A program made the position numbers and the translations under genes. This document shows positions 6,815 to 15,730 of a stretch of DNA of 49,704 nt, piece by piece. The notes under the pieces are model-generated. The model did not search any database. It had not been told where the DNA came from and saw only the letters and a program-made list of their open reading frames with translations. Every line of letters starts with the position of its first letter. The stretch's first letter is position 1. The DNA is taken from the NCBI GenBank assembly GCA_025929405.1, contig JAICMD010000002.1:1-49704 (forward strand), given 5' to 3'. This stretch comes from Mucilaginibacter sp. (lineage in GTDB: Bacteria > Bacteroidota > Bacteroidia > Sphingobacteriales > Sphingobacteriaceae).

Positions 6815-9280
6815 ATGCTCAGCAATCATTACACCATACAGCAGGTACAGCAAATTATTAATGCCATAGGCACTATTGTAAGCGATGATACCATTACAAC
6901 CCTGTTTACCGATAGCCGCCGTATTAATAACCCGGTAGGGGGGCTGTTTTTTGCCTTGAGCGGCAGGCGCAACGGCCACGAGTTTATTGCCGAAGCTTAT
7001 GCGGCCGGGGTACGCAATTTTGTGGTAAAGGATGGTCCCGAAATAAAACTACCCGAAGCTAACCTGCTTATAGTGCCTGATGTATTAACGGCTCTGCAAC
7101 AGTTAGCCAAACATCATCGCAGTCAGTTTAATCTGGATGTAATAGGGGTAACCGGTAGCAATGGTAAAACCATTGTAAAAGAGTGGCTGTACCAGTTAAT
7201 GTTCCCGGATAAAAATATTGTGCGCAACCCCAAAAGCTATAACTCGCAGATAGGGGTACCGCTATCGGTTTGGCAAATTAGCGCCGATAATAACCTGGGC
7301 ATATTTGAGGCCGGTATATCCATGCCCGGCGAAATGGAAAGATTGCAAGAAATTATACAGCCAAATATTGGGGTGTTAACGCATATAGGCTCGGCGCATG
7401 ATGAAGGCTTTGAAAATACCGCCCAAAAGATACGTGAAAAGATAAGGTTGTTTAAAAACTGTAAGCTGGTTATCCATAGTTACGACCAGCTATCGCCTTA
7501 TAAAATTGAATTGCCCGGTGCCAAATGCTTTACCTGGAGCCGTAGCTTTAAACAGGCCGATCTGTATGTGTTTACAGAAACGACCATAGCCAAAAGCTAT
7601 TACCTGCGGGCTATATTTAAGGGCGAAGAAATAGAATGCCTGGTGCCGTTTACAGACAGGGCATCGGTAGAGAATGCTATTATTTGCTGGGCCACCATGC
7701 TGGCTATGGGCTATGCACCTGCCGAAGTTGATAACCGCATTGAGCGCCTTACCCGCGTAAGTATGCGCCTGGAACTTAAAAATGGTATTAATGATTGCTC
7801 CATTATTGATGATTCGTATAACTCCGATATACAATCGCTTGAAATTGCGCTTAACTTTTTAAACCAGCAAAATCAGCATGAAAAAAATACGCTGATCTTG
7901 TCGGATATATTTCAGTCCGGCCTGCCCGAGGATGAACTGTACCGGCAGGTGGCGCAACTGATAAAGGCGCAAAAAATAAATAAGTTTATTGGGATAGGTG
8001 CTGCGCTTACTAAATATAAAGACCTGTTTGAAGTACCCGAAAGGTATTTTTATACCGATACCGTTGCCTTGCTTAATAACCTGAATACACACCAATTTAA
8101 GGAAGAAACCATCCTGATAAAAGGTTCGCGATCATTTGAGTTTGAAAAGGTAAGCCGTGCCCTTACCCAAAAGGCGCATGAAACCGTAATGGAGATAAAC
8201 CTTAACGCTATGGTGCATAACCTTAATTATTACCGTTCAAAGCTGCAGCCGGGAGTAAAGCTAATGGCTATGGTTAAGGCGTTCTCGTACGGTAGCGGTA
8301 CTTTTGAGCTGGCCAATGTATTGCAATACCAAAAGGTTGATTACTTGGCAGTAGCATATATTGACGAGGGCGTATCCTTGCGCCAAACCGGTATTGAAAT
8401 GCCTATTATGGTGCTTAATGCCGAACCATCTGCTTTTGACAAGTTGGTTAAACATAAGCTTGAACCGGTAGTTTATAGCTTTAATTTATTTGACGAGTTT
8501 ATAAAGTTTGCCCAAAACCGAGATGTGTTAAATTATCCTATCCATCTTAAAATTGATACCGGCATGCATCGCCTGGGTTTTGAAGAGGCTGATATTGCTA
8601 TTTTAGCCGATTCGCTGGAGCAAAATAAATATGTAAGGGTGGTCTCCATATTTTCGCACCTGGCTGCCAGCGAGGCTGTTGAACATGATGATTTTACCCT
8701 GCAGCAGATAACCAGCTTTAAAAAAATATTTACAAGTATTGAAAAGGCATTGGGTTATACGGTTATTAAACACATTTTAAATTCATCGGGCATTACCCGT
8801 TGGCCGGGGGCACAGTTTGATATGGTACGGCTGGGCATTGGCCTGTATGGCATTGATGCGGCTATCCCCGTTGATGAAAATGCCCTGCAGCCTATTGCCA
8901 GTTTAAAAACCAATGTATCGCAGGTTAAAAAAATACCGGCTGGTGATACCGTTGGGTATAGCCGTAAAGGCGAAATGCCTAAAGGCGGCAAAATAGCTAC
9001 TGTGCGTATAGGTTATGCCGACGGTTACATCCGCGCTTTTGGCAATGGCAATGGCAAAATGATGATAAACGGCGAACTGGCGCCCACCATAGGCAATATA
9101 TCCATGGATATGACCATGCTTGATGTAAGCAATATACCTGACGTGAGCGAAGGCGATGAGGTAATTGTTTTTAACGATCAGCTTAAAATTGAGGAACTGG
9201 CCGCACAGATAAATACTATTCCGTATGAAATTTTAACTAATATTTCGCAACGGGTAAAAAGAGTGTATTTTTATGAGTAA
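6815..9280 (+). CDS. murF-alr: bifunctional UDP-MurNAc-tripeptide:D-Ala-D-Ala ligase / alanine racemase
   Basis: An 821-residue fusion starting MLSNHYTIQQ. A start at 6740 would overlap recX antisense and adds non-family sequence. The N-terminal MurF part (to about residue 450) has DSRR near 33-36 and the ATP loop GVTGSNGKT at 111-119. The C-terminal PLP-dependent alanine racemase begins near residue 455 with EINLNAMVHNL and has MVKAFSYGSG with the PLP lysine at 488, then a Tyr-bearing catalytic segment. The racemase makes D-Ala; MurF adds the D-Ala-D-Ala dipeptide to the muropeptide precursor in the cytosol. This fusion is common in Bacteroidota. Confidence 0.96.
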   Translation: MLSNHYTIQQVQQIINAIGTIVSDDTITTLFTDSRRINNPVGGLFFALSGRRNGHEFIAEAYAAGVRNFVVKDGPEIKLPEANLLIVPDVLTALQQLAKHHRSQFNLDVIGVTGSNGKTIVKEWLYQLMFPDKNIVRNPKSYNSQIGVPLSVWQISADNNLGIFEAGISMPGEMERLQEIIQPNIGVLTHIGSAHDEGFENTAQKIREKIRLFKNCKLVIHSYDQLSPYKIELPGAKCFTWSRSFKQADLYVFTETTIAKSYYLRAIFKGEEIECLVPFTDRASVENAIICWATMLAMGYAPAEVDNRIERLTRVSMRLELKNGINDCSIIDDSYNSDIQSLEIALNFLNQQNQHEKNTLILSDIFQSGLPEDELYRQVAQLIKAQKINKFIGIGAALTKYKDLFEVPERYFYTDTVALLNNLNTHQFKEETILIKGSRSFEFEKVSRALTQKAHETVMEINLNAMVHNLNYYRSKLQPGVKLMAMVKAFSYGSGTFELANVLQYQKVDYLAVAYIDEGVSLRQTGIEMPIMVLNAEPSAFDKLVKHKLEPVVYSFNLFDEFIKFAQNRDVLNYPIHLKIDTGMHRLGFEEADIAILADSLEQNKYVRVVSIFSHLAASEAVEHDDFTLQQITSFKKIFTSIEKALGYTVIKHILNSSGITRWPGAQFDMVRLGIGLYGIDAAIPVDENALQPIASLKTNVSQVKKIPAGDTVGYSRKGEMPKGGKIATVRIGYADGYIRAFGNGNGKMMINGELAPTIGNISMDMTMLDVSNIPDVSEGDEVIVFNDQLKIEELAAQINTIPYEILTNISQRVKRVYFYE

Positions 9281-9291
9281 TTTACTTACCC

Positions 9292-9885
9292 ATGAAAAGA
9301 TTAGCCGGAGCCCTGTTAAATTACTTTGTTAAAGGATTATTGGTTGTTGTGCCGATAGGCGCGGCAGCTTTCCTGGTATTTTGGGCGGTATCCCGGTTGG
9401 ATAGTGCCCTTAACCTGAGCGATATGCTTTGGATGAGCAAGGATGGGAAACCCATGTATATACCCGGCCTGGGTATATTAAATGTGGTTGTTATCATCCT
9501 GATAGTGGGTATATTGGTAACCAACGTAATTACCGACCCCATAAAACGGTGGTTTAAACGCTGGTTTAACCGTTTGCCTTTTTTTAATTTCCTGTACTCA
9601 TCCATAAAAGACCTTACTGAAGCCTTTGTTGGCGATGAAAAGAAATTTACCGAAGCGGTTATTGTTGAGGTAAATGAGTTTGGTTTAAAAAAGGTTGGCT
9701 TTTTGGTGCAAAAAGATCTGACCACATTAAATCTTCCCGGCGAGGTAGCTGTTTATTTTCCATATTCTTACTCATTTGCAGGGCAGGTGGTTATCATATC
9801 AAAAGATAAGGTAAAACCTATCCATAAAAACCCCGCTGATATGATGAAGTTTGTAATATCAGGCGGTGTAAGCGGTTTGGATTAA
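9292..9885 (+). CDS. DUF502 family membrane protein
   Basis: A 197-residue protein with two membrane helices (about 11-32 and 58-80) and a short cytosolic loop. A soluble C-terminal part contains PFFNFLYSSIKDLTEAF and EVAVYFPYSYSFAGQVVIIS, which mark the DUF502 family. Its function is unknown. It follows murF-alr by 11 nt on the same strand, so it probably shares its transcript. Its stop overlaps the convergent transporter gene by 4 nt. Confidence 0.88.
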   Translation: MKRLAGALLNYFVKGLLVVVPIGAAAFLVFWAVSRLDSALNLSDMLWMSKDGKPMYIPGLGILNVVVIILIVGILVTNVITDPIKRWFKRWFNRLPFFNFLYSSIKDLTEAFVGDEKKFTEAVIVEVNEFGLKKVGFLVQKDLTTLNLPGEVAVYFPYSYSFAGQVVIISKDKVKPIHKNPADMMKFVISGGVSGLD

Positions 9886-11144
9886 CCTGCCTTTTTGAAG
9901 CTTTTAAAAGTGATTAAAGTACTTATCAGCATCAGCAACGCAGCCAAAATATAAGGTGCGCCCGGAAAATAATAGCCACTGAATTTATGGGTAAAGCTGT
10001 AAAATATATAACTGAAAAGCAGCGGCCCCACAATAACGCTTACGCTGTTCATGGTGGTAAATGCGCCCTGTAGTTCGCCCTGTTCATTTTTTGCAACCTT
10101 ATCAGTTGCAAAAGCCTGTAGGGCCGGGCCTGATATTCCACCCAGGCAATAAGGTATCATATACAAGTACATCATCCATCCCTGCTTTACAAAGGCAATC
10201 AGCGTAAGGCCAATGGCATAAAAAATCAACCCGTAAACAATGTTTTTTTGCTGACCAAATTTGGGTATGGTATATCGTATCAATCCTCCTTGTATACCTA
10301 CCAATAGCACCCCAATAAATATACCTAATGTGCCAATACTGCTTAATGACCAATGGAACTTTTCTATCAAGTAAAATGACAGCAGATATTCAATTGCTTT
10401 TTGGGCGATGTATACTAAAGTAATGGCGCCAATAAGCCCGGCAAGTTCGGTATGTTTTGTAAATATCCTTATGATAGAACCTATAGGGTTGGCACGTTTC
10501 CATTCAAATTTACGGCGATGCTCAGGTTTTAATGATTCGGGTAATACAAAATAACCATATAACCCGTTAAAAAATGCAAATGCTGCTGCCGCTATAAACG
10601 GAAATTTAATATCCAAAGCGCCCAGATAGGCCCCAAGCGCAATGCCAATAATAAAACCAAAGCCTGATGCCGCACCTACCAACCCAAAATTAGCCGACCG
10701 TTTATGCCCGGTACTTATATCAGCAATATAGGCTGTGGCCGTAGCAGTTGTTGCACCCGTTACCCCGGCAATAAACCTGCCTACAAAAAGCCATGCTATG
10801 GTAGGGGCAAAGGCCATAAACGTATAATCAATGCTAAAACCAAAAAGCGATACCAGCAAAATTGGCCGCCTGCCATACCTGTCGCTCAAATTACCCATAA
10901 TGGATGCAAATACCAACTGCATACTGGCATAAACAAAGGTAAGCCAGCCGCTGTATTTGGATGCCGTACTCACATCAACATGGCCCAGGGTTTCCAGTAA
11001 TTTAGGCATAACCGGGATGATAATGCCCAGCCCCAATACGTCAATAAAAATGGTAATGAAAATAAAGCCCAATGCCGCCGACCGGCGCTTTCTGGCTATT
11101 TTCTTTGATTTTTTTTGAGGAGAGGATGGTAGCTGGTCGGCCAT
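9882..11144 (-). CDS. TetA-like MFS transporter (copy 1)
   Basis: A 420-residue major facilitator with 12 predicted helices. Motif A is GNLSDRYGRRPILL between helices 2 and 3, and a motif-C-like GAASGFGFIIGIALG lies in helix 5. The start AALGFIFITIFIDVLGLGIIIPVMP is characteristic of the TCR/Tet drug:H+ antiporter group. A basic, lysine-rich cytosolic N-terminus of about 22 residues precedes helix 1. It is a tandem paralogue of the next gene upstream, 46 nt away on the same strand. Real substrates are unknown; tetracycline efflux should not be assumed. Confidence 0.88.
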   Translation of the reverse strand: MADQLPSSPQKKSKKIARKRRSAALGFIFITIFIDVLGLGIIIPVMPKLLETLGHVDVSTASKYSGWLTFVYASMQLVFASIMGNLSDRYGRRPILLVSLFGFSIDYTFMAFAPTIAWLFVGRFIAGVTGATTATATAYIADISTGHKRSANFGLVGAASGFGFIIGIALGAYLGALDIKFPFIAAAAFAFFNGLYGYFVLPESLKPEHRRKFEWKRANPIGSIIRIFTKHTELAGLIGAITLVYIAQKAIEYLLSFYLIEKFHWSLSSIGTLGIFIGVLLVGIQGGLIRYTIPKFGQQKNIVYGLIFYAIGLTLIAFVKQGWMMYLYMIPYCLGGISGPALQAFATDKVAKNEQGELQGAFTTMNSVSVIVGPLLFSYIFYSFTHKFSGYYFPGAPYILAALLMLISTLITFKSFKKAG

Positions 11145-11190
11145 AAAATATTAAGTAGCAATAGTTAAAGCAGCTATATAACCAATAATT

Positions 11191-12408
11191 TTAATTTGTG
11201 TTTCTTTTAAAACTCCGTACAGCCAATACGGCGCTTACAAGCATCAGTAAAGCACCTAAAAAGAATGGTGCGCCCGGTAATTTAACAGGGGCATCCGGTT
11301 TGGTAAAATAATAAAACAGATACGTCATTATCCAAGGGCCAAATATGGAGCTTAAACTCATTAAGCTGGTTAAACCGCCTTGCAGTTCGCCCTGCTGGTT
11401 TGAGGGTACCTGCTCGGTTATTATGCCTTGCAATGCCGGGCCGGCTATGCCACCTAATGAATACGGAATAATAAATGCAAACATCATCCAGCCTTTATTG
11501 GCTATGCCAAAAAGTATCAAACCTATGGTATATAACAGCAGTCCTATCAAAATACTGCGTTGCTGCCCCAGTTTAGGTATGGCAACGCGTATCAATCCGC
11601 CTTGCACTGCTGCTACGGTTAGGCCCACAAATCCTAACGAGTAGCCAATCCAGGCTTCGTTCCAGTTAAATTTATCAATCGTATAAAATGTCCAAACACT
11701 TTGTACCGCCTGACCGGAAAAATAAATCAGGAATAATGATGCAGCCAGACCCAATACCGCTGGATATTTGCCCAATTGTTTTAATGACCCCAACGGATTG
11801 GCCCTTTTAATATCAAACGGGCGGCGGTGTGCTTCATCTAACGATTCGGGTAAAACAAAATAACCGTAAATCGCATTCAGCAAAGCCAAAACCGAAGCTG
11901 CTATAAAAGGCAGTTGTGTACTGTATTTGCCCAAAATGCCGCCTATAACCGGGCCTATAATAAAACCTAATCCAAAGGCAACACCAATCATACCGAAGTT
12001 TTGCGCCCGTTTTTCGGGCGTGCTTACATCAGCAATATATGCCGATGCCGTAGTAAAACTTGCCCCCGTAATACCTGCTATTGATCGGCCCATAAATAAC
12101 CACCCAATACTTGGCGCAAAAGCCATAAACATATAATCAATACCAAACCCTAATAATGATCCTAATAGTACCGGCCTGCGGCCAAACCTGTCGCTTAAAT
12201 TTCCTAATACGGGTGCAAACAGAAACTGCATTACCGAATATGCCAGCGTTAACAATCCCGCATAACGCGATGCATCGCTCAGGTTGCCATGAATTAAAGT
12301 TTGTATAAGCTTGGGTAATACCGGAATAATAATCCCTAAACCTGTAATATCAATTAGCAGTGTAATAAATATAAAGCCCAGGGCGGCTTGTTTTTTTGGT
12401 TTGGCCAT
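11191..12408 (-). CDS. TetA-like MFS transporter (copy 2)
   Basis: A 405-residue, 12-helix major facilitator of the TCR/Tet group. Motif A reads GNLSDRFGRRPVLLGS, and GVAFGLGFIIGPVIGG in helix 5 is closer to the antiporter motif C than in copy 1. The first helix (AALGFIFITLLIDITGLGII) and the shared FVLPESL segment in the middle show it arose with copy 1 by tandem duplication. It is probably the first gene of a two-gene unit. A B-family palindrome lies immediately upstream. Substrate is unknown. Confidence 0.88.
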   Translation of the reverse strand: MAKPKKQAALGFIFITLLIDITGLGIIIPVLPKLIQTLIHGNLSDASRYAGLLTLAYSVMQFLFAPVLGNLSDRFGRRPVLLGSLLGFGIDYMFMAFAPSIGWLFMGRSIAGITGASFTTASAYIADVSTPEKRAQNFGMIGVAFGLGFIIGPVIGGILGKYSTQLPFIAASVLALLNAIYGYFVLPESLDEAHRRPFDIKRANPLGSLKQLGKYPAVLGLAASLFLIYFSGQAVQSVWTFYTIDKFNWNEAWIGYSLGFVGLTVAAVQGGLIRVAIPKLGQQRSILIGLLLYTIGLILFGIANKGWMMFAFIIPYSLGGIAGPALQGIITEQVPSNQQGELQGGLTSLMSLSSIFGPWIMTYLFYYFTKPDAPVKLPGAPFFLGALLMLVSAVLAVRSFKRNTN

Positions 12409-12420
12409 TGTTTAGGTAAT

Positions 12421-12492
12421 GGTTCATAGTTGATAGTTCATGGCCCTTGCAATTACTATGAACCATCAACTATGAACTATGAACTATGAACT
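12421..12492. repeat. B-family palindromic repeat (copy B1)
   Basis: A left arm built from GGTTCATAGTTGATAGTTC (12421 on) and a right arm 12456-12492 made of repeated CTATGAAC units form a long imperfect hairpin. Related copies lie at 18933-19007 and 22021-22094. It fills the gap between the transporter and LOG genes. Confidence 0.8.
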
Positions 12493-12494
12493 AA

Positions 12495-13202
12495 TTAGAA
12501 ATTCGGTTTAAGTACGTATTTATTGTAGAAACGGGTAATGTGCTCAACAGCTTCTTCGGCGGTATCAACTACGCGGTAAAGGTTAAGGTCATCAGGGTGA
12601 ATGTTATGCTCCTCGTTCAGCATTTTTTCTTCAACCCAGTCAAATAATCCTTTCCAGTATTCCCTGCCTACAAACACAATAGGGAAGCGGGCAATTTTAC
12701 CGGTTTGTATAAGGGTTATCGCTTCAAATGATTCATCCATTGTTCCAAAACCTCCCGGCAGGATAATAAAACCCTGCGAGTATTTCATGAACATTACCTT
12801 GCGGATAAAAAAGTAATCAAACTCCAGTATTTTATCCCTGTCGATATATTTATTATGAAACTGCTCAAAAGGCAATTCGATATTTAATCCTACAGATTTA
12901 CCACCGGCCTCATAAGCGCCTTTGTTGGCCGCCTCCATAATACCCGGCCCACCACCTGATATTACACCATAACCATGCTCGGTAAGCAGGCGAGCTGTTT
13001 CTTCAGATAGTTTATAATACTTATTATCATTATGTGTACGTGCCGAACCGAATATGGAAACGCACGGGCCTATTTTGGCCAGTTTTTCAAAGCCGTCAAC
13101 AAACTCGGCCATTATTTTAAATATCTGCCAGGAATCAGTTACTTTAATTTCCTGCCAGTTTTTGTTTTCAAATGCTTGTCTTATTTTTTCTTCACCAGTC
13201 AT
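12495..13202 (-). CDS. LOG family protein (TIGR00730-type nucleotide 5'-monophosphate nucleosidase)
   Basis: A 235-residue Rossmann-fold protein with the two LOG signatures, GGGPGIMEAANKGA (83-96) and PGGFGTMDE. I chose the start at 13202 (MTGEEKIRQA) because the frame further upstream runs into a palindromic repeat, and AAAGGATAT precedes this ATG. LOG proteins cleave nucleoside 5'-monophosphates to base and ribose-5-phosphate; plant and some bacterial members activate cytokinins. The older label lysine decarboxylase is not supported. Which nucleotide it uses cannot be told. Confidence 0.88.
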   Translation of the reverse strand: MTGEEKIRQAFENKNWQEIKVTDSWQIFKIMAEFVDGFEKLAKIGPCVSIFGSARTHNDNKYYKLSEETARLLTEHGYGVISGGGPGIMEAANKGAYEAGGKSVGLNIELPFEQFHNKYIDRDKILEFDYFFIRKVMFMKYSQGFIILPGGFGTMDESFEAITLIQTGKIARFPIVFVGREYWKGLFDWVEEKMLNEEHNIHPDDLNLYRVVDTAEEAVEHITRFYNKYVLKPNF

Positions 13203-13244
13203 ATATCCTTTTAATATCTTATTCTTTTTTCGCTTTATTAATTT

Positions 13245-13371
13245 ACTCACCCGGTCTTTGCTTCGCTCGACCACCCTCTTGGTGTAAAGAGGGTTTGGCT
13301 TTATCCCAATTTAACCCTCTTTACCGCTTGCGGAAGATAAGGTCGACCAGCGTAGCGTAGTCCGGGTGAGT
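13245..13371. repeat. F-type long palindromic repeat
   Basis: Outer arms ACTCACCCGG (13245-13254) and CCGGGTGAGT (13362-13371) are perfect complements. Inside lie CGCTCGACC / GGTCGACC and CCTCTT / AAGAGG type stems. The element fills the space between the symporter stop and the LOG start. Similar sequences are dispersed in related genomes as far as I recall; one copy is visible here. Confidence 0.7.
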
Positions 13372-13400
13372 CAATAACCCGCAAGCCAATCTAATTTTAA

Positions 13401-14882
13401 CTATGCCATCGCCTCTTTTGTTTTAGCCGATGATGTTAACCACAATCCGGCAAAGGTAATCAATCCGTTAACCAGTATGAGTTCATTGTCAAATTTATAA
13501 CCGAATAATGCCATTGAATTGTTGCTCAGGTAATAACATACAGCAGGGGATAATACACAAATAAATGGCACCAGTTTATCATTAACCTGCCTGCTGCTTA
13601 CAAATAATCCAAACGAATATAAACCCAGTAACGGCCCATAAGTATATGATGCTACCGAGAATATGGCCGTTACCACTGCTTTATCATTTATAGCGTTAAA
13701 AATAATGATGGTTAAAAACAGCAACCCCGAAAAAGCTATATGGACATAATGCCGTATGTTGATACGCTTCTTGCTGTTATTATCGCCGCTTTTGTTAAAG
13801 TTTAAAAAATCCACACAAAAAGAGGTAGTTAATGCCGTTAGCGCCGAATCGGTAGTAGCAAAAGTAGCGGCGGTTAAGCCAAGCATAAACACTATTGCAG
13901 GTACAATACCCAAATATTTTAATGCGATGGTAGGATACAGGTAATCGGTTTTTTCTACCGTGATGCCATATTTGGCAGCATACATATACAGCAATGCGCC
14001 TACGCTTAAAAAGAAAATATTGATAACTACGAAAACCGCTGTAAAGCTGAACATGTTTTTTTGCGCTTCGCGGATGTTTTTAAGGCTCAGGTTTTTTTGC
14101 ATCAGGTCCTGGTCAAGCCCGGTCATGCCAACGGTAATAAATAATCCACCCAAAAACTGCTTGGTTAAATGCAGGCGGCTGCTCATAAAATCGTTCAGAA
14201 AAAATATTTTAGAGTAACTGCTGTTTTTAATGGCATCAGCAGCCTCAAAAACATTCATGTTTAAACTCCGACAGATAAAAAATATCGAAAGGAAAACAGA
14301 CGATACCAAAAACAGCGTTTGCAGGCTGTCGGTAATAATGATGGTTTTTAATCCACCCTTAAATGTATAAGCCCAAATTAATGCCAGGCATATCAGTACG
14401 GTTACGGCAAAAGGCACATTATAGCTGTCAAAAATAAATTTCTGCAATACTATTACCACCAAATACAACCTGAATGCCGAACCAATAACCCGGCTTATTA
14501 AAAATATACCCGCTGCGGTTTTATAACTCCAGGTGCCTAATGCATGTTCAATATAGCTATAAATAGAGGTCAGCTTCATGCGGTAATATAGCGGCAGCAA
14601 TACAGTAGCTATAATTACAAATCCCGCAGCATTACCTAATATAAATTGAAAGTACGCAAACTGATCGCCAGTTGGTGCGCCAACTTTGCCCGGGACAGAT
14701 ATAAAGGTTACGCCACTCAACGCGGTACCTATCATCCCAAAAGCCACCAGGTACCATTTGGAGTTGCGGTTGGCCACAAAAAAGGTATCATTATCCGAAG
14801 ACTTGCGCGATGTGAGCCACGATATAACAAGCAGCACTAAAAAGTAACCGATTATAAATGAGAGTAGCAGGGCTGGGGTCAT
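13401..14882 (-). CDS. sodium:solute symporter (SSS family)
   Basis: A 493-residue integral membrane protein with about 13 helices. SSS features include the unwound helix-1 region LTSRKSSDNDTFFVANRNSKW after the first helix (quoted as start only), FGMIGTALSGVTFISVPGKVG, and GMTGLDQDLMQKNLS, a well conserved SSS loop. Family members import sugars, amino acids, sialic acid or other organic solutes with Na+ in the inner membrane. The gene is monocistronic by layout, divergent from recR across an A-family palindrome. The substrate cannot be assigned. Confidence 0.88.
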   Translation of the reverse strand: MTPALLLSFIIGYFLVLLVISWLTSRKSSDNDTFFVANRNSKWYLVAFGMIGTALSGVTFISVPGKVGAPTGDQFAYFQFILGNAAGFVIIATVLLPLYYRMKLTSIYSYIEHALGTWSYKTAAGIFLISRVIGSAFRLYLVVIVLQKFIFDSYNVPFAVTVLICLALIWAYTFKGGLKTIIITDSLQTLFLVSSVFLSIFFICRSLNMNVFEAADAIKNSSYSKIFFLNDFMSSRLHLTKQFLGGLFITVGMTGLDQDLMQKNLSLKNIREAQKNMFSFTAVFVVINIFFLSVGALLYMYAAKYGITVEKTDYLYPTIALKYLGIVPAIVFMLGLTAATFATTDSALTALTTSFCVDFLNFNKSGDNNSKKRINIRHYVHIAFSGLLFLTIIIFNAINDKAVVTAIFSVASYTYGPLLGLYSFGLFVSSRQVNDKLVPFICVLSPAVCYYLSNNSMALFGYKFDNELILVNGLITFAGLWLTSSAKTKEAMA

Positions 14883-14913
14883 GTAGTAGCTTTTACCTAA
14901 TTAAATTTACTGC

Positions 14914-15034
14914 CGTCATTGCGAGGAACGAAGCAATCCCTGCACCATGCAAATCAATTTTAAGGTAAACGTTTATCGAACATTTATCTCAATGATTGTC
15001 CTGCGTAGAGATTGCTTTGTTCCTCGCAATGACG
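14914..15034. repeat. A-family palindromic repeat (copy A1)
   Basis: The left arm opens CGTCATTGCGAGGAACGAAG at 14914 and the right arm 15008-15034 is its near-complement, with a T in place of C in the GCTTTGTTCC part. The 67-nt centre is not conserved with other copies. It sits in the divergent symporter/recR gap. The remainder of 15035-15109 is AT-rich and presumably carries the recR promoter. Confidence 0.88.
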
Positions 15035-15109
15035 TGGAGGCGGTAGCTCATAAGAACTATTATCTATGAACTACAGGCGATTTACCTATTATTTTTTAAA
15101 TTCGCAACA

Positions 15110-15727
15110 ATGAACTTCTCTTCTAAATTACTGGAAAACGCTGTTGCCGAATTTGCTAAACTACCAGGGGTGGGCCAAAAAACTGCCCTACGTTTGGTGC
15201 TATACCTGTTAAAGCAGGATAAAGCCGAGGTTGAGCAATTTAGCCATGCGGTAAGCAAACTGCGTAACGAGATACAGTTCTGTACAACCTGCCATAACAT
15301 ATCTGATAAACCTGTATGCGAGATATGTTCATCGCCCAAACGCGATCATAGCCTGATTTGTATTGTAGAGGATACCCGTGATGTGATGGCTATTGAAAAT
15401 ACCAATCAATACAACGGAGTTTATCATGTACTTGGCGGATTGATATCACCGATGGATGGTATTGGTCCGGCTGATCTGACGGTTGATTCATTGGTTGAGC
15501 GGTTAACACAAAACGGCGCAGCCGAAATTATTTTTGCCCTGAGCGCCACTATGGAGGGCGACACTACCATATTTTACTTACACAAACGACTTAAACATTT
15601 TAATCTCAAGTTATCAACCATTGCACGTGGCATAGCTTTTGGAGGTGAACTGGAGTACGTTGATGAGATAACCCTTGGTCGGTCTATCACCACACGTGTT
15701 TCGTATGAAAGTTCATTATCCAAGTAG
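15110..15727 (+). CDS. recR: recombination protein RecR
   Basis: A 205-residue full-length RecR. It has a helix-hairpin-helix at LPGVGQKTALRL (18-29), a C4 zinc site with Cys58, Cys61, Cys70 and Cys73, a Toprim domain with ICIVEDTRDVMAIE and the VLGGLISPMDGIGP segment, and a C-terminal TRVSYESSL tail. RecR works with RecO and RecF in loading RecA on gapped DNA. It leads a three-gene plus-strand run, with the glycosyltransferase starting 3 nt after its stop. No linked dnaX is present. Confidence 0.96.
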   Translation: MNFSSKLLENAVAEFAKLPGVGQKTALRLVLYLLKQDKAEVEQFSHAVSKLRNEIQFCTTCHNISDKPVCEICSSPKRDHSLICIVEDTRDVMAIENTNQYNGVYHVLGGLISPMDGIGPADLTVDSLVERLTQNGAAEIIFALSATMEGDTTIFYLHKRLKHFNLKLSTIARGIAFGGELEYVDEITLGRSITTRVSYESSLSK

Positions 15728-15730
15728 CCT

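Noticed and set aside
9882-12408. Tetracycline resistance genes
   Set aside because: TCR-type motifs are shared by many housekeeping transporters, so resistance cannot be inferred, and no mobile context or TetR-type regulator is adjacent.
12495-13202. Lysine decarboxylase
   Set aside because: The older label for this family. The GGGPGIMEAANKGA and PGGFGTMDE motifs identify a LOG-type nucleosidase.
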